Source: Candidatus Manganitrophaceae bacterium (lineage in GTDB: Bacteria; Nitrospirota; Nitrospiria; SBBL01; Manganitrophaceae). Taken from it: a stretch of DNA of 12,015 bases. The number at the start of each line of letters is the position of its first letter. Within the stretch, counting starts at the first letter, position 1. Of this stretch, positions 1-6,859 are shown piece by piece. The notes beneath the pieces were generated by a model. That model worked only from the letters and a program-made list of their open reading frames with translations. It was not told the DNA's origin and made no database searches. The stretch covers positions 1 through 12,015 of the forward strand of contig SCUR01000257.1 of NCBI GenBank assembly GCA_004297235.1, written 5' to 3'. Both the position numbers and the translations under genes were made by a program.

Positions 1-66
1 CATGCCAAAGTCCAGGCCTTGTCCGAAAGGATGGCCGGGAAAAACGACAAGCCGAAAAAAAACTAA
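1..66 (+). CDS. C-terminal end of an unidentified protein (5' truncated)
   Basis: The first reading frame is open from the window edge to a TAA at 64-66 and encodes 21 residues ending KNDKPKKN. Third codon positions are mostly G or C, as in the neighbouring genes, and the lysine-rich hydrophilic tail is a plausible protein C-terminus. Too little is present to name a family. The gene continues upstream of the window. No T-rich hairpin follows the stop, so no intrinsic terminator can be assigned. Confidence 0.55.
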   Translation, partial: HAKVQALSERMAGKNDKPKKN

Positions 67-515
67 CTCCGGCTTCGACGCTCCACGGCGACCGGACCCG
101 GTCCCGAGGCGCACGGCGCGATGAACTTCATCTCAATAACATTCGAAACACCCGCCGGAAGCTGGAAAGGAATCACCTCCTTACTGCCGGAAGCGGATTC
201 AAGTCGATTCCGATCCGATCGTAATAAAATTCGTCTTACCCTCTCTCGTCCGTTGTCTTCATCTTTTCATTTCTAACCGACTTCATCGACCCCTCTCTTG
301 ACCGTATCCCTGGACGGCAATCACCGCAAGGGCCGGCCCCTTGAGAGAGACCCTCAAAGATCTTCTCCTTCCAAATCGGCGCTCTATTCTCTGTAAGGAA
401 TGAAGGGCCCGTGCGACCCATGGATGGGAGAGGACAAGAAAATGGAGTATCATGATACTGACCGCACGGTCCGACCCGAAAAATCGTAAAAACGGCAGAG
501 CGTAAGGAGGGATCG
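67..515. other. 449-bp intergenic region before msrB
   Basis: I see no convincing gene here. A 61-codon minus-strand frame (236-421) exists, but it has no ribosome site or recognisable motif. The stretch contains a GC-rich part (80-125), an AATCACCTCCTTA run at 171-183 that resembles the end of 16S rRNA, an AT-rich patch around 219-235, and a perfect 14-bp palindrome at 446-459. Promoter elements for msrB could not be placed with confidence. Confidence 0.5.
446..459. promoter_or_regulatory. Perfect 14-bp palindrome, candidate operator upstream of msrB
   Basis: AGTATCATGATACT reads identically on both strands. It lies about 56 bp before the msrB start codon, a position typical of a binding site for a dimeric regulator. 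Its core ATCATGAT also occurs in the cold-shock gene's upstream region (3778-3785). No regulator is encoded next to it, so the assignment rests on symmetry and position only. Confidence 0.4.
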
Positions 516-1001
516 ATGGATCGGAGAACCTTATTAAAAGCGGGCTTCGTAGGAAGTCTGGCCTATTTTCTGAATCTTCGGCCGACCCGGGCGGAAGAGG
601 CCGGAGAAACGTTTGAGGTTACGAAATCGGACGAGCAGTGGCGGGCGATTCTGACGTCGGAGCAGTACGACGTTCTTCGAAAAGAGGCGACAGAACCCCC
701 TTTCAAAAACAAATATTTCAACAACAAAACTCCCGGCCGCTACACCTGTGCCGGATGCGATCTGCCGCTCTTCTCATCCGAAACGAAATATGACAGCCAT
801 ACCGGCTGGCCGAGTTTTTGGCAGCCGATCGAGCCGACGGCGGTCCGGACCAAGACCGATTGGAAACTCCTCTACCCCCGGACGGAGGTCCACTGCCGGC
901 GCTGCGGCGGTCACCTCGGCCATCTCTTTGACGACGGTCCCCCTCCGACCCGGCTCCGGTACTGCATCAACTCGGCGGCATTGAAATTCGTCCCGGCCTG
1001 A
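516..1001 (+). CDS. msrB: Exported peptide-methionine (R)-S-oxide reductase MsrB
   Basis: This 161-residue enzyme reduces the R form of methionine sulfoxide in oxidised proteins. The N-terminus, MDRRTLLKAGFVGSL, resembles a twin-arginine leader with a short hydrophobic stretch and a possible cleavage near residues 25-27 (TRAEEA). It therefore probably works outside the cytoplasm. The mature part is a complete SelR/MsrB domain: zinc cysteines C78/C81 (CAGC) and C127/C130 (CRRC), the HTGWPSFW motif at 95-102, GGHLGHLFDDGPPPT, and the catalytic cysteine C150 in RYCINSAAL. The start is fixed by AAGGAGG at 504-510, five bases before the ATG. It is monocistronic as far as can be seen and converges on hrpB with only 18 bases between the stop codons. 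The family assignment is secure. Export is inferred, because the leader is short and its RR motif is not perfect. Confidence 0.95.
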   Translation: MDRRTLLKAGFVGSLAYFLNLRPTRAEEAGETFEVTKSDEQWRAILTSEQYDVLRKEATEPPFKNKYFNNKTPGRYTCAGCDLPLFSSETKYDSHTGWPSFWQPIEPTAVRTKTDWKLLYPRTEVHCRRCGGHLGHLFDDGPPPTRLRYCINSAALKFVPA

Positions 1002-1019
1002 TCTTCTCGAAAGGCGCCG

Positions 1020-3539
1020 CTAAGATGTTCGCGGCCGAGTGCGCGCCGTCGGCAAAGCATTCCAGGGGTCGTCCGGCCACGGATGCTTGGGATAGCGCCC
1101 CTTCAACTCCTTCTTCACCTCCCCGTAGGTTCGCTCCCAAAACCCGCGCAAATCCTGCGTGACCTGGATCGGACGGCGTGCGGGAGAAAGAAGATGGAGG
1201 GTCACCGGCACCTTTCCCCAGGCGACCCGAGGCGTTTCCGCCAATCCAAACATCTCCTGAAGTTTGACGGCCAAGACCGGCGATTCACCCGGCTTGTACT
1301 CCAGGCGGAGGCGGGAGCCGCTGGGAACGTTCAAATGGGTCGGCGCCCCCTCCTCCAAGCGCCGATTCTGATTCCAGTCGAGCCGAGACTTCAAAACAGC
1401 GGCCAGATCGAGGCGCTTTAGCTGCTCGCGGCGGTTGATCCCGATTAAAAAAGGTCCCAGCCAGCTTTCCAGATTCTCCAGCAACGCGTCCTCCGAGAGA
1501 TCGGGCCACCCTTCCTCCGGAAACCAGTGACGCAGCGAGAGAACCCGCGCTTGCCAATCGCGCACCTCCGGCGTCCAAGGGAGGGCGGCCACGCCGAGTT
1601 GCCGAACCCCCTCCAGCATCGCCGCTCGGAGCTTCTCCGGATCGGGATCCGAGAAGGGCGCGCGCTCGATGACCAACGCTCCCAGCCGCTCCTCCCGGAG
1701 CGCGATCACCCGTTGCTGCCGCGCATCCCAGCGGATGATCTCCTCATGGCGCAGATGCGAAGGGAGCTCATCGCGCAACAGATCAACCTCAAGGGGAGCG
1801 GCCAGATAAATCATCCCCTCCGTTTCGCCCGCATCGAGACTCGCCACGGCAAGGTAGGGGAGGCGGATCCGTTGTTCATGCTCGGGCAGCCGCGCGCCGC
1901 GACCGGAGGCGAGCAGATAACGAACGTCGCCCGGCGCCCGCTGCTGGGCGATTCGGTCCGGATAAGCAAAGGCTAAAAGGAGGCCGGTTTTTTCGACCTC
2001 TCCTTCACGGTTCGTCTCCTTGCTTTTAAGCAGCCGCCGATACTGTTGGGCCGCCTGGTCGATCCGTTGGCAGGCGGCGGGGTCCGCTCCGGCCGCCTGC
2101 GCTCCCGATCGTTCCCGCCGGCGGAAGGCGCGCAATGTCTCCAGGCGTTCGATCAGTTGACAGGAGCGGCGCCGCTCGCCGATGAAAATATCTCTCTCCG
2201 ACAACAATGCGGCGAGGTCACAAGCGAGCGGACCCAAGCCCCGCGCCTCGGCGCGATATAACATCTGCGCCAAGCGCGGGTGCAGCGGAAAGGCGGCCAT
2301 CGCCCTTCCGGAAGGGGTGATAACACCCTCTTCGTCCAGCGCCTCCAGCTCGATTAACAATTGACGTGCCTGGAGCAGTGCCGACGTGGGGGGCGGATCG
2401 AGCCAGGAGAGGCTGCCGGCGTCGCGCGTCCCCCATTGCGACAGCTCCAGCAGCAGCGGCGCCAGATCGGCGGAGCGGATTTCCGGAATCGGATGAGGCA
2501 TCAGTCCCCGATGCGTTGATTCGCTCCAGAGCCGGTAGCAGACGCCGGGGCCGAGTCGCCCGGCGCGCCCCGCGCGCTGCTCGGCCGAGGCGCGGGAGAT
2601 CCGCTTCGTCACCAATCGGGTCAATCCGGTCCGCAGATCAAACTCAGGGACCCGGACAAAACCGGAGTCGATCACAACGCCGATCCCTTCAAGGGTCAAA
2701 CTCGTCTCTGCAATCGGCGTGGCAAGCACGACTTTACGCCGGCCGCGCTCGGCCGGTCTGATCGCCTGCTGCTGCGCCTCCCACGGAAGATCGCCATAAA
2801 GCGGGCAGAGATCAATCGCGCTTTTGGCCGAGACCGGCTCCAACAGCGCCTGCGTCCGCCGTATCTCCCATGCGCCGGGAAGAAAGACGAGCAGATCCCC
2901 TTTGTCGTGCTCCAGCGCATGGAGAATCGCCTGCCGGACAACAGAGGGGAGGTATTCATCGGAATCTTGTGGAGCATAGCGCACCTCCACCGGAAAACTT
3001 CGTCCCTGGCTCGTGATGATCGGCGCCTCCCCGAGGAGGGCCGAGACGGCCGCCCCTTCCAGGGTCGCAGACATGACGAGGAGCTTCAGATCATCGCGGA
3101 GCACCCGCTGGCTGTCAAGGGTGAGCGCCAGCGCCAAATCGGTGTGGAGGTGCCGCTCATGAAATTCGTCGAAGATGACCAACCCAACCCCCTCCAATCC
3201 GGGATCGGATTGCAAGCGGCGTGTCAATATTCCTTCGGTCAACACTTCGATCCGTGTCTTCTTTGAAACCTTGGCCTCGAAGCGGACCCGATAGCCGACC
3301 GTCTCACCCACCGGCTCGCCGAGAAGGGCGGCCATCCGCGCCGCCGCGGCGCGCGCGGCCAGCCGGCGGGGCTCCAGCATTAAAATCGACCGCTGCTTCA
3401 GCCAGGGCTCTCCCAACAGGGCGAGCGGGACCTGCGTCGTCTTCCCGGCGCCGGGCGGCGCCTGGAGCACGGCCGCCGGATGGATCGCAAGCCGCTGCCG
3501 CAGCAGGGGGAGAACATCATTAATCGGCAGTAAAGACAT
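1020..3539 (-). CDS. hrpB: ATP-dependent RNA helicase HrpB (DEAH/DExH box)
   Basis: This 839-residue protein has full HrpB length and architecture. Visible motifs are Walker A APPGAGKTT (from residue 27), DEFH at 124-127, SAT at 157-159, the motif V region ATPIAETSLTLEG (273-285) and QRAGRAGR at 321-328. The last ~130 residues form the HrpB-specific C-terminal domain (SRLDWNQNR, LEEGAPTHLNVPSG, SPARRPIQVTQDL, YPKHPWPDDP). The family is widespread in bacteria; its physiological RNA substrate is poorly defined. The frame is open 24 codons further upstream. I chose the ATG at 3537-3539 because family members start with an MSLLPI-like sequence, a GGAAGAG lies just upstream, and the extension falls on two small hairpins. 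It is transcribed towards msrB. No obvious promoter is visible upstream. Confidence 0.95.
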   Translation of the reverse strand: MSLLPINDVLPLLRQRLAIHPAAVLQAPPGAGKTTQVPLALLGEPWLKQRSILMLEPRRLAARAAAARMAALLGEPVGETVGYRVRFEAKVSKKTRIEVLTEGILTRRLQSDPGLEGVGLVIFDEFHERHLHTDLALALTLDSQRVLRDDLKLLVMSATLEGAAVSALLGEAPIITSQGRSFPVEVRYAPQDSDEYLPSVVRQAILHALEHDKGDLLVFLPGAWEIRRTQALLEPVSAKSAIDLCPLYGDLPWEAQQQAIRPAERGRRKVVLATPIAETSLTLEGIGVVIDSGFVRVPEFDLRTGLTRLVTKRISRASAEQRAGRAGRLGPGVCYRLWSESTHRGLMPHPIPEIRSADLAPLLLELSQWGTRDAGSLSWLDPPPTSALLQARQLLIELEALDEEGVITPSGRAMAAFPLHPRLAQMLYRAEARGLGPLACDLAALLSERDIFIGERRRSCQLIERLETLRAFRRRERSGAQAAGADPAACQRIDQAAQQYRRLLKSKETNREGEVEKTGLLLAFAYPDRIAQQRAPGDVRYLLASGRGARLPEHEQRIRLPYLAVASLDAGETEGMIYLAAPLEVDLLRDELPSHLRHEEIIRWDARQQRVIALREERLGALVIERAPFSDPDPEKLRAAMLEGVRQLGVAALPWTPEVRDWQARVLSLRHWFPEEGWPDLSEDALLENLESWLGPFLIGINRREQLKRLDLAAVLKSRLDWNQNRRLEEGAPTHLNVPSGSRLRLEYKPGESPVLAVKLQEMFGLAETPRVAWGKVPVTLHLLSPARRPIQVTQDLRGFWERTYGEVKKELKGRYPKHPWPDDPWNALPTARTRPRTS

Positions 3540-3568
3540 CTCTCTTCCAGGTTTGCAGGAGGCTTCCT

Positions 3569-3593
3569 CCACTCGCCTTGAAGAGGCGAGGTG
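3569..3593 (-). repeat. Hairpin in the hrpB leader
   Basis: CTCGCCT (3572-3578) pairs with AGGCGAG (3584-3590) around a 5-base loop, and the outer CCA/TGG extends it with one bulge. A smaller GGAGG/CCTCC stem (3557-3570) lies beside it, nearer the hrpB start. There is no T-run, so it is not a terminator. It may affect hrpB translation or be a short dispersed palindrome. Confidence 0.3.
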
Positions 3594-3760
3594 GATGAGC
3601 TCGATACACAATGGCGATCGAGCAGCCCCGTATGGGATTCCGAACCGTCGGAATCGGCCACTTCAGGCCGAACAGAGCCGTTTGTGATTATACACTTCCC
3701 TGGCCAAATAGGGGAGATCAGGGGACTGCACCCGCTGCGCAGGACCGTAAATTAATTTTA

Positions 3761-3788
3761 TTGACCTTTTATAAATAATCATGATAGA
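3761..3788 (+). promoter_or_regulatory. Candidate promoter for the cold-shock gene
   Basis: TTGACC (3761-3766) is a good -35 box and lies in an AT-rich stretch that could act as an UP element. The best -10 at a 16-base spacing is GATAGA (3783-3788), a poor match. Transcription from here would give a leader of about 135 bases before the start codon, in keeping with the long leaders of cspA-type genes. Confidence 0.4.
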
Positions 3789-3831
3789 AAGGATAGGAGT
3801 CCATTGTAAAAGTTGAAGGGAAGATCTGTTC

Positions 3832-3868
3832 GGCTGCAGCTATTACAACTCGCTGCAGCCTTTTTTTT
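3832..3868 (+). terminator. Intrinsic terminator/attenuator in the cold-shock leader
   Basis: GGCTGCAGC (3832-3840) and GCTGCAGCC (3852-3860) form a perfect 9-bp stem with an 11-base loop, followed directly by eight T residues (3861-3868). This is a textbook Rho-independent terminator, placed about 65 bases before the cold-shock start codon and downstream of the candidate promoter. It is either a regulated attenuator or the end of a short RNA of about 75 bases. The loop contains TTACAA (3843-3848), complementary to TTGTAA at 3804-3809, which could compete with or brace the stem. Confidence 0.7.
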
Positions 3869-3932
3869 ATCGACTTGGAACACAATGGACATTTCGTCAG
3901 CAATGGCTGATAAAAAAGAGGAGAAGCACTCA

Positions 3933-4139
3933 ATGATCAAAGGAACGGTAAAATGGTTTAACGGCAGCAAAGGCTATGGGTTTATCACACGCGAAGACGG
4001 CGGAGCGGACGTGTTCGTCCACTTTTCCGCCATTGCCGGTGAAGGCTACAAATCCCTCGAAGAGGGAAATGCGGTCGAATTCGAAGTGACCCAAGGCCAG
4101 AAGGGCCCCCAAGCGACCAACGTGAAATTAATCTCCTAA
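3933..4139 (+). CDS. Cold-shock domain protein (CspA family)
   Basis: This 68-residue single-domain OB-fold protein binds single-stranded RNA or DNA and typically acts as an RNA chaperone. Both nucleic-acid motifs are intact: RNP1 KGYGFI at 13-18 and RNP2 VFVHF at 27-31, with the family's MIKGTVKWFN opening. The start at 3933 matches the family's usual N-terminus and has AGAGGAG (3917-3923) nine bases before it. The frame is open further upstream to a TTG at 3813, but that would put the leader terminator inside the coding region and make an atypical N-terminus. A strong terminator follows 15 bases after the stop, so the gene is monocistronic. Expression is probably controlled through the leader, which carries an internal terminator. 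Confidence 0.95.
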   Translation: MIKGTVKWFNGSKGYGFITREDGGADVFVHFSAIAGEGYKSLEEGNAVEFEVTQGQKGPQATNVKLIS

Positions 4140-4154
4140 AGAATTCGTTTGATG

Positions 4155-4192
4155 AAAACCCCCGCCGGATTTTATGCCGGCGGGGGTTTTTT
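4155..4192 (+). terminator. Rho-independent terminator after the cold-shock gene
   Basis: CCCCCGCCGG (4159-4168) and CCGGCGGGGG (4177-4186) make a perfect 10-bp stem with an 8-base loop, followed by six T residues (4187-4192). Four A residues precede the stem, so it may also work weakly on the other strand. Confidence 0.93.
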
Positions 4193-4320
4193 ATTCCAAT
4201 CCTTCTCTTGCGACGCCGGACCCGGCGGCTCTCACCCTTTTCCTGGGGACCCCTTCTCCGGCGGGAGGGGGCGCCGATCATTTGGACAGGCGCCTGCGGC
4301 CATCGTTCGGGCCGGCCGTA

Positions 4321-4329
4321 TGGTATAAT
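4321..4329 (+). promoter_or_regulatory. Extended -10 promoter element upstream of the cupredoxin gene
   Basis: TGGTATAAT carries a perfect TATAAT (4324-4329) with the TGn extension of -35-independent promoters. No good -35 box sits at the right distance. The transcript would have a leader of about 150 bases before the ATG at 4484. Confidence 0.5.
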
Positions 4330-4401
4330 TCATTTCAAAATCCAAAATGGAACGAATAAACCTTCCGTGAGCGAAGGACCGATTCAAGCCGCGTTGCAAT
4401 A

Positions 4402-4431
4402 TTGATTTCATCTTTCCCGTCCAGTTAAAAT
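4402..4431 (+). promoter_or_regulatory. Second candidate promoter upstream of the cupredoxin gene
   Basis: TTGATT (4402-4407) and TAAAAT (4426-4431) are separated by 18 bases and would start transcription about 45 bases before the ATG. Together with the element at 4321-4329 this suggests two alternative starts; neither is proven. Confidence 0.4.
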
Positions 4432-4483
4432 GAATTTGATAGGCGCTGCTCAAATGAGCATTCCTATTCATAAGGATCAAAGA

Positions 4484-4861
4484 ATGATGAGAAGAGCTCC
4501 ATTATTTCAAGTTGGTCTTCTGGTGTTGACGATTTTCATCGCCGTCGAGCCGTTCCGGGCGGATGCCGCCGATCCGGTCCAGTTCAAGATCCCGGACGGT
4601 CGAACCGAGTTTTCACCGAAATCGCAGCAGATCAAGGTCGGAACCGAAGTCAAATGGACCAATGAAGACAAGCGGACCCATTTTCTGACCGCCGCCGACC
4701 CCAACCGGAAAGAACCGGCCCATGTCGCAGACGATCTCCTGATTCACCACCTTCTTCCTCCCGGCGAGACATTTCAAATGAAATTCGATAAGCCGAACAC
4801 GTACGACTTTTTCTGCGCCATTCACATGGAAATGCGTGGAACCGTGACGGTGGTCCCCTAA
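4484..4861 (+). CDS. Exported small blue-copper protein (plastocyanin/amicyanin-like cupredoxin)
   Basis: The product is 125 residues with a Sec-type signal peptide: MMRR, a hydrophobic stretch at about 9-21, and a likely cleavage after the ADA at 26-28. The mature ~97 residues form a single cupredoxin domain. Copper ligands can be read as H66 (in THFLTA) plus the C-terminal cluster C111-A-I-H114-M-E-M117, whose Cys-x2-His-x2-Met spacing is that of amicyanin. It is therefore likely a periplasmic type 1 copper electron carrier, or a copper-binding protein. The start at 4484 has AAGGA seven bases upstream; the next codon is also ATG, so 4487 is possible. The frame is open back to 4430, which would spoil the signal peptide. 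No partner redox enzyme lies beside it, so the electron donor and acceptor are unknown. No terminator is visible before tRNA-Leu. Confidence 0.88.
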   Translation: MMRRAPLFQVGLLVLTIFIAVEPFRADAADPVQFKIPDGRTEFSPKSQQIKVGTEVKWTNEDKRTHFLTAADPNRKEPAHVADDLLIHHLLPPGETFQMKFDKPNTYDFFCAIHMEMRGTVTVVP

Positions 4862-4949
4862 GGCCTCGTGCGGGGTTTCCGATCCTCCTCGGCGCCAGCG
4901 GCTTTGAAATCTCGGTTGGATGGGAATTTTAGAAGAGAGTGTCCGATTT

Positions 4950-5038
4950 TGGTGCCGGAGGCCGGAATCGAACCGGCACGCCCCTTGCGGAGCGAGGGAT
5001 TTTAAGTCCCTTGCGTCTACCAATTCCGCCACTCCGGC
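4950..5038 (-). tRNA. tRNA-Leu (anticodon UAA)
   Basis: On the minus strand GCCGGAG (5' end at 5038) pairs with CTCCGGC to form the acceptor stem, followed by an A discriminator and an encoded CCA (4950-4952). The anticodon arm is AGGGA-CTTAAAA-TCCCT, giving anticodon TAA (plus-strand positions 5002-5004). The T arm contains GGTTCGATTCC. The long variable arm (CTCCGC...GGGGCG region) and 89-base length are typical of class II leucine tRNAs. Confidence 0.97.
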
Positions 5039-5062
5039 CGGGAAGGGTAGAAAATCTTCCTG

Positions 5063-5092
5063 GTTGTAGCATGTTTTGATTTCTTTCGTCAA
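5063..5092 (-). promoter_or_regulatory. Candidate promoter of tRNA-Leu
   Basis: Read on the minus strand, TTGACG (5092-5087) and TACAAC (5068-5063) are 18 bases apart. Transcription would start about 18-20 bases before the tRNA 5' end, a normal tRNA leader length. Confidence 0.5.
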
Positions 5093-5148
5093 GAATAACG
5101 ACCCCTCCGAAGATCAAAACACCCCATCGGAAAACACGCACATTTTGG

Positions 5149-5583
5149 TTGAAAAACAGCGGTGATCGGACTAAAATTCTCTCCGTGAATGGCGAAACGA
5201 AAACGAACCGACCCGGACCGATTCGACGGACGGCCTGGATCCTCATCAGCCTGGTGCTGTTCGGCGCGATCGGATGCGGGGGCCCCTCTTATCGATTCTA
5301 CAAAGCCACCTGGTTCGGCAAGCTGAAACCGGGAATGTCGCGGGAAGCGGTCAAAGAGCTCATCGGAGAGCCGGCCGAGATCAATCGGCGCCAGATGAAC
5401 CCGGATGAGCTCAGGGAAGTCTGGGTCTATCAGGTCAAGGACCTCAATCCCCAGAACCACCTCTATCCTTCGATCCGGCTGATCGCCTTCAGCAATGGAA
5501 CGATGGTCGCCCTCGATCCCTCTGATCCATACTCTCCCAAACTGGTTCCGCCGACCCCCGCCGCTCCCGAAGCGCCAAAGTAG
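5149..5583 (+). CDS. Lipoprotein with BamE/SmpA-like domain
   Basis: The product has about 144 residues. After a basic segment (IRR) comes a hydrophobic stretch ending at a lipobox-like FGAIGC, with C43 as the lipidation site. It is therefore probably a membrane lipoprotein. The following ~60 residues match the small SmpA/OmlA/BamE fold pattern: KLKPGMSREAVKELIGEPAE, then EVWVYQV. The tail is proline- and alanine-rich (PPTPAAPEAPK). BamE belongs to the outer-membrane assembly complex, but many short lipoproteins share this fold, so I do not call it bamE. The start is uncertain: TTG at 5149 is the first candidate, GTG at 5185 is in frame, and neither has a clear ribosome site. Either leaves the lipobox intact. 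It is a single gene, divergent from tRNA-Leu. Confidence 0.75.
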   Translation: MKNSGDRTKILSVNGETKTNRPGPIRRTAWILISLVLFGAIGCGGPSYRFYKATWFGKLKPGMSREAVKELIGEPAEINRRQMNPDELREVWVYQVKDLNPQNHLYPSIRLIAFSNGTMVALDPSDPYSPKLVPPTPAAPEAPK

Positions 5584-5665
5584 TCGATCCTTTAAAATTG
5601 TCTCCGGAGGAGACGGCCTCCGCGGAAACATCTTTCCGATCTTTTCAGGAAGGTCCTTATCCCTG

Positions 5666-5695
5666 TTGACAGTGCGGCGTTGATCCGCCTAGAAT
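5666..5695 (+). promoter_or_regulatory. Strong sigma-70-type promoter abutting the next gene
   Basis: TTGACA (5666-5671, perfect) and TAGAAT (5690-5695, 5/6) are separated by 18 bases. The predicted transcription start, about 7 bases after the -10, falls at 5702-5703. That is the GTG start of the following gene. Confidence 0.65.
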
Positions 5696-5701
5696 CGATC
5701 C

Positions 5702-6352
5702 GTGGTTAAGAAGATCAAGAAGAAGATTCAGAAGGGCCCCAAAGCGACCTATGCCGTCCCGCTGGTGATGGCCCTCACCGCGCTTTACGGGCCCCGGCGG
5801 GAGGGGAAGGATTTCCGTCATCTGCTCGAAGGGGCGGACGAGATTCGAAAGGCCCTTCAGCTCCACTTGGGACAGTCGCTCCTCCTGACCGACCGGCCCC
5901 TTTCGACCGCCGAGTACCTTTCATGGGGATTTAAATCGCGTCCGGCGCGCCTGGCGGAGATGTTTTCAAATTCAGGCCTTCTCCCGATGGGACCGGCGGC
6001 GGATAACGATCAGGAAGGGGAGCCCCAGCTCGGCATTCTCCCGATGATCGCCCTGATCCAAGACCGGGGATTAAATGATTTCTCGGAGCGGCTGGGAGAA
6101 GAGCTCGCCGAAGTCAGCCGGGTCTCCTTCCAAAACGCCATCTACTCGGCCCTTGGTCTGATCCCCGGATATGATCTCCTTCTTTACACCCCTCCTTGCC
6201 CCGCACAAGGACTCAATCACGCGATCGATTCTTTAAACGCCTCTCTGAAAGAAGCCTTTGAGCAAGCGGCTGTCCCTTTTCCCGGCCCCTTTCCGACGCT
6301 CCCGGAATCGGCCCTCGCATCGATTCCGCTGAAAGAGCCCTGCGCAAAATAG
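5702..6352 (+). CDS. Conserved-looking hypothetical protein, possibly from a leaderless mRNA
   Basis: This 216-residue protein belongs to no family I recognise. It opens with a very basic segment (MVKKIKKKIQKGPK), followed by a short hydrophobic patch (AVPLVMALTALYG) too weak for a clear signal peptide. The rest is soluble-looking, with helical stretches (LLEGADEIRKALQLHL; FSERLGEELAEVSRVSF) and a Pro-rich end. An in-frame TAG at 5690-5692 excludes any earlier start, so GTG 5702 is the first candidate. The next, ATG 5768, has no ribosome site either. The promoter at 5666-5695 would start the transcript almost exactly at the GTG, which suggests leaderless translation. G/C-rich third positions throughout support a real gene. 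No terminator is visible downstream. Confidence 0.75.
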   Translation: MVKKIKKKIQKGPKATYAVPLVMALTALYGPRREGKDFRHLLEGADEIRKALQLHLGQSLLLTDRPLSTAEYLSWGFKSRPARLAEMFSNSGLLPMGPAADNDQEGEPQLGILPMIALIQDRGLNDFSERLGEELAEVSRVSFQNAIYSALGLIPGYDLLLYTPPCPAQGLNHAIDSLNASLKEAFEQAAVPFPGPFPTLPESALASIPLKEPCAK

Positions 6353-6469
6353 CCCCTCTCCTCCCTCCACCGTTGTATGGATTTTTGCCGACCATTTCTC
6401 TTACAATTAAAAAAGGATCGCCTCTTATGAATTTGGATGATGCGAGAGGCTTGGCAAAAGGAGGATAAG

Positions 6470-6787
6470 ATGGCACTCTTGGAGATCAACATCGTTCCGA
6501 TCGGCACAGAGTCCCCCAGCATCGGCGAATATGTCGCGGAGGTCGTTCGGGTCTGCGATCAGCATGGGCTCACATACAATCTGACCGACATGGGGACCAT
6601 TATCGAAGGAGACGCCGATACGATTTTCTCAGCCGCAAAGATGCTGCACGAGATTCCATTCAGCCGAGGCGTCTCCCGCGTGCTCACACACCTGACCATT
6701 GATGACCGGCGGGACAAAGCGATTCACCTTCAGGATGAGGTGAAAGCGGTCCAGGATCGGCTCGTTCAAAAAGAAAAAGCGGCCTGA
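6470..6787 (+). CDS. MTH1187/YkoF-type thiamine-binding-like protein (UPF0045 family)
   Basis: This 105-residue protein has the hallmarks of the MTH1187 family: NIVPIGTESPSIGEYVA near the start, YNLTDMGTIIEGD at about 36-48, and RVLTHLTIDDRRDK at about 69-82. The family is a ferredoxin-like fold that forms homo-oligomers. Relatives such as YkoF bind thiamine or hydroxymethylpyrimidine, but many members, including this one, lack a tested function. The start at 6470 is set by AAAGGAGG (6457-6464) five bases upstream; an ATG eleven codons earlier (6437) lacks such a site. It lies 117 bases after the preceding gene, with no thiamine riboswitch-like sequence noticed in the gap. TACAAT at 6402-6407 could be a -10 box, but no matching -35 is seen. 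The C-terminal helix ends in a lysine-rich tail. Confidence 0.88.
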   Translation: MALLEINIVPIGTESPSIGEYVAEVVRVCDQHGLTYNLTDMGTIIEGDADTIFSAAKMLHEIPFSRGVSRVLTHLTIDDRRDKAIHLQDEVKAVQDRLVQKEKAA

Positions 6788-6859
6788 GAAACGAAGAAGA
6801 AAGCGGTCGTTCATTGGGGAGAAAGGGCCGACGAGACCGGTTTCGTCCGCTCAAAGAGA

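Noticed and set aside
236..421. Minus-strand 61-codon frame upstream of msrB
   Set aside because: It has no ribosome site or recognisable motif, and its composition is not distinct from random sequence.
1527..1976. Open 149-codon frame opposite hrpB
   Set aside because: It is antisense to conserved HrpB sequence, low in complexity and without a ribosome site.
3569..3593. Terminator upstream of hrpB
   Set aside because: The stem is real, but neither side has a T-run and it lies in the hrpB leader.
3813..3932. N-terminal extension of the cold-shock protein from a TTG
   Set aside because: It would translate through a perfect terminator hairpin, has no ribosome site, and the family starts at MIKGTVKWFN, which has its own AGAGGAG site.
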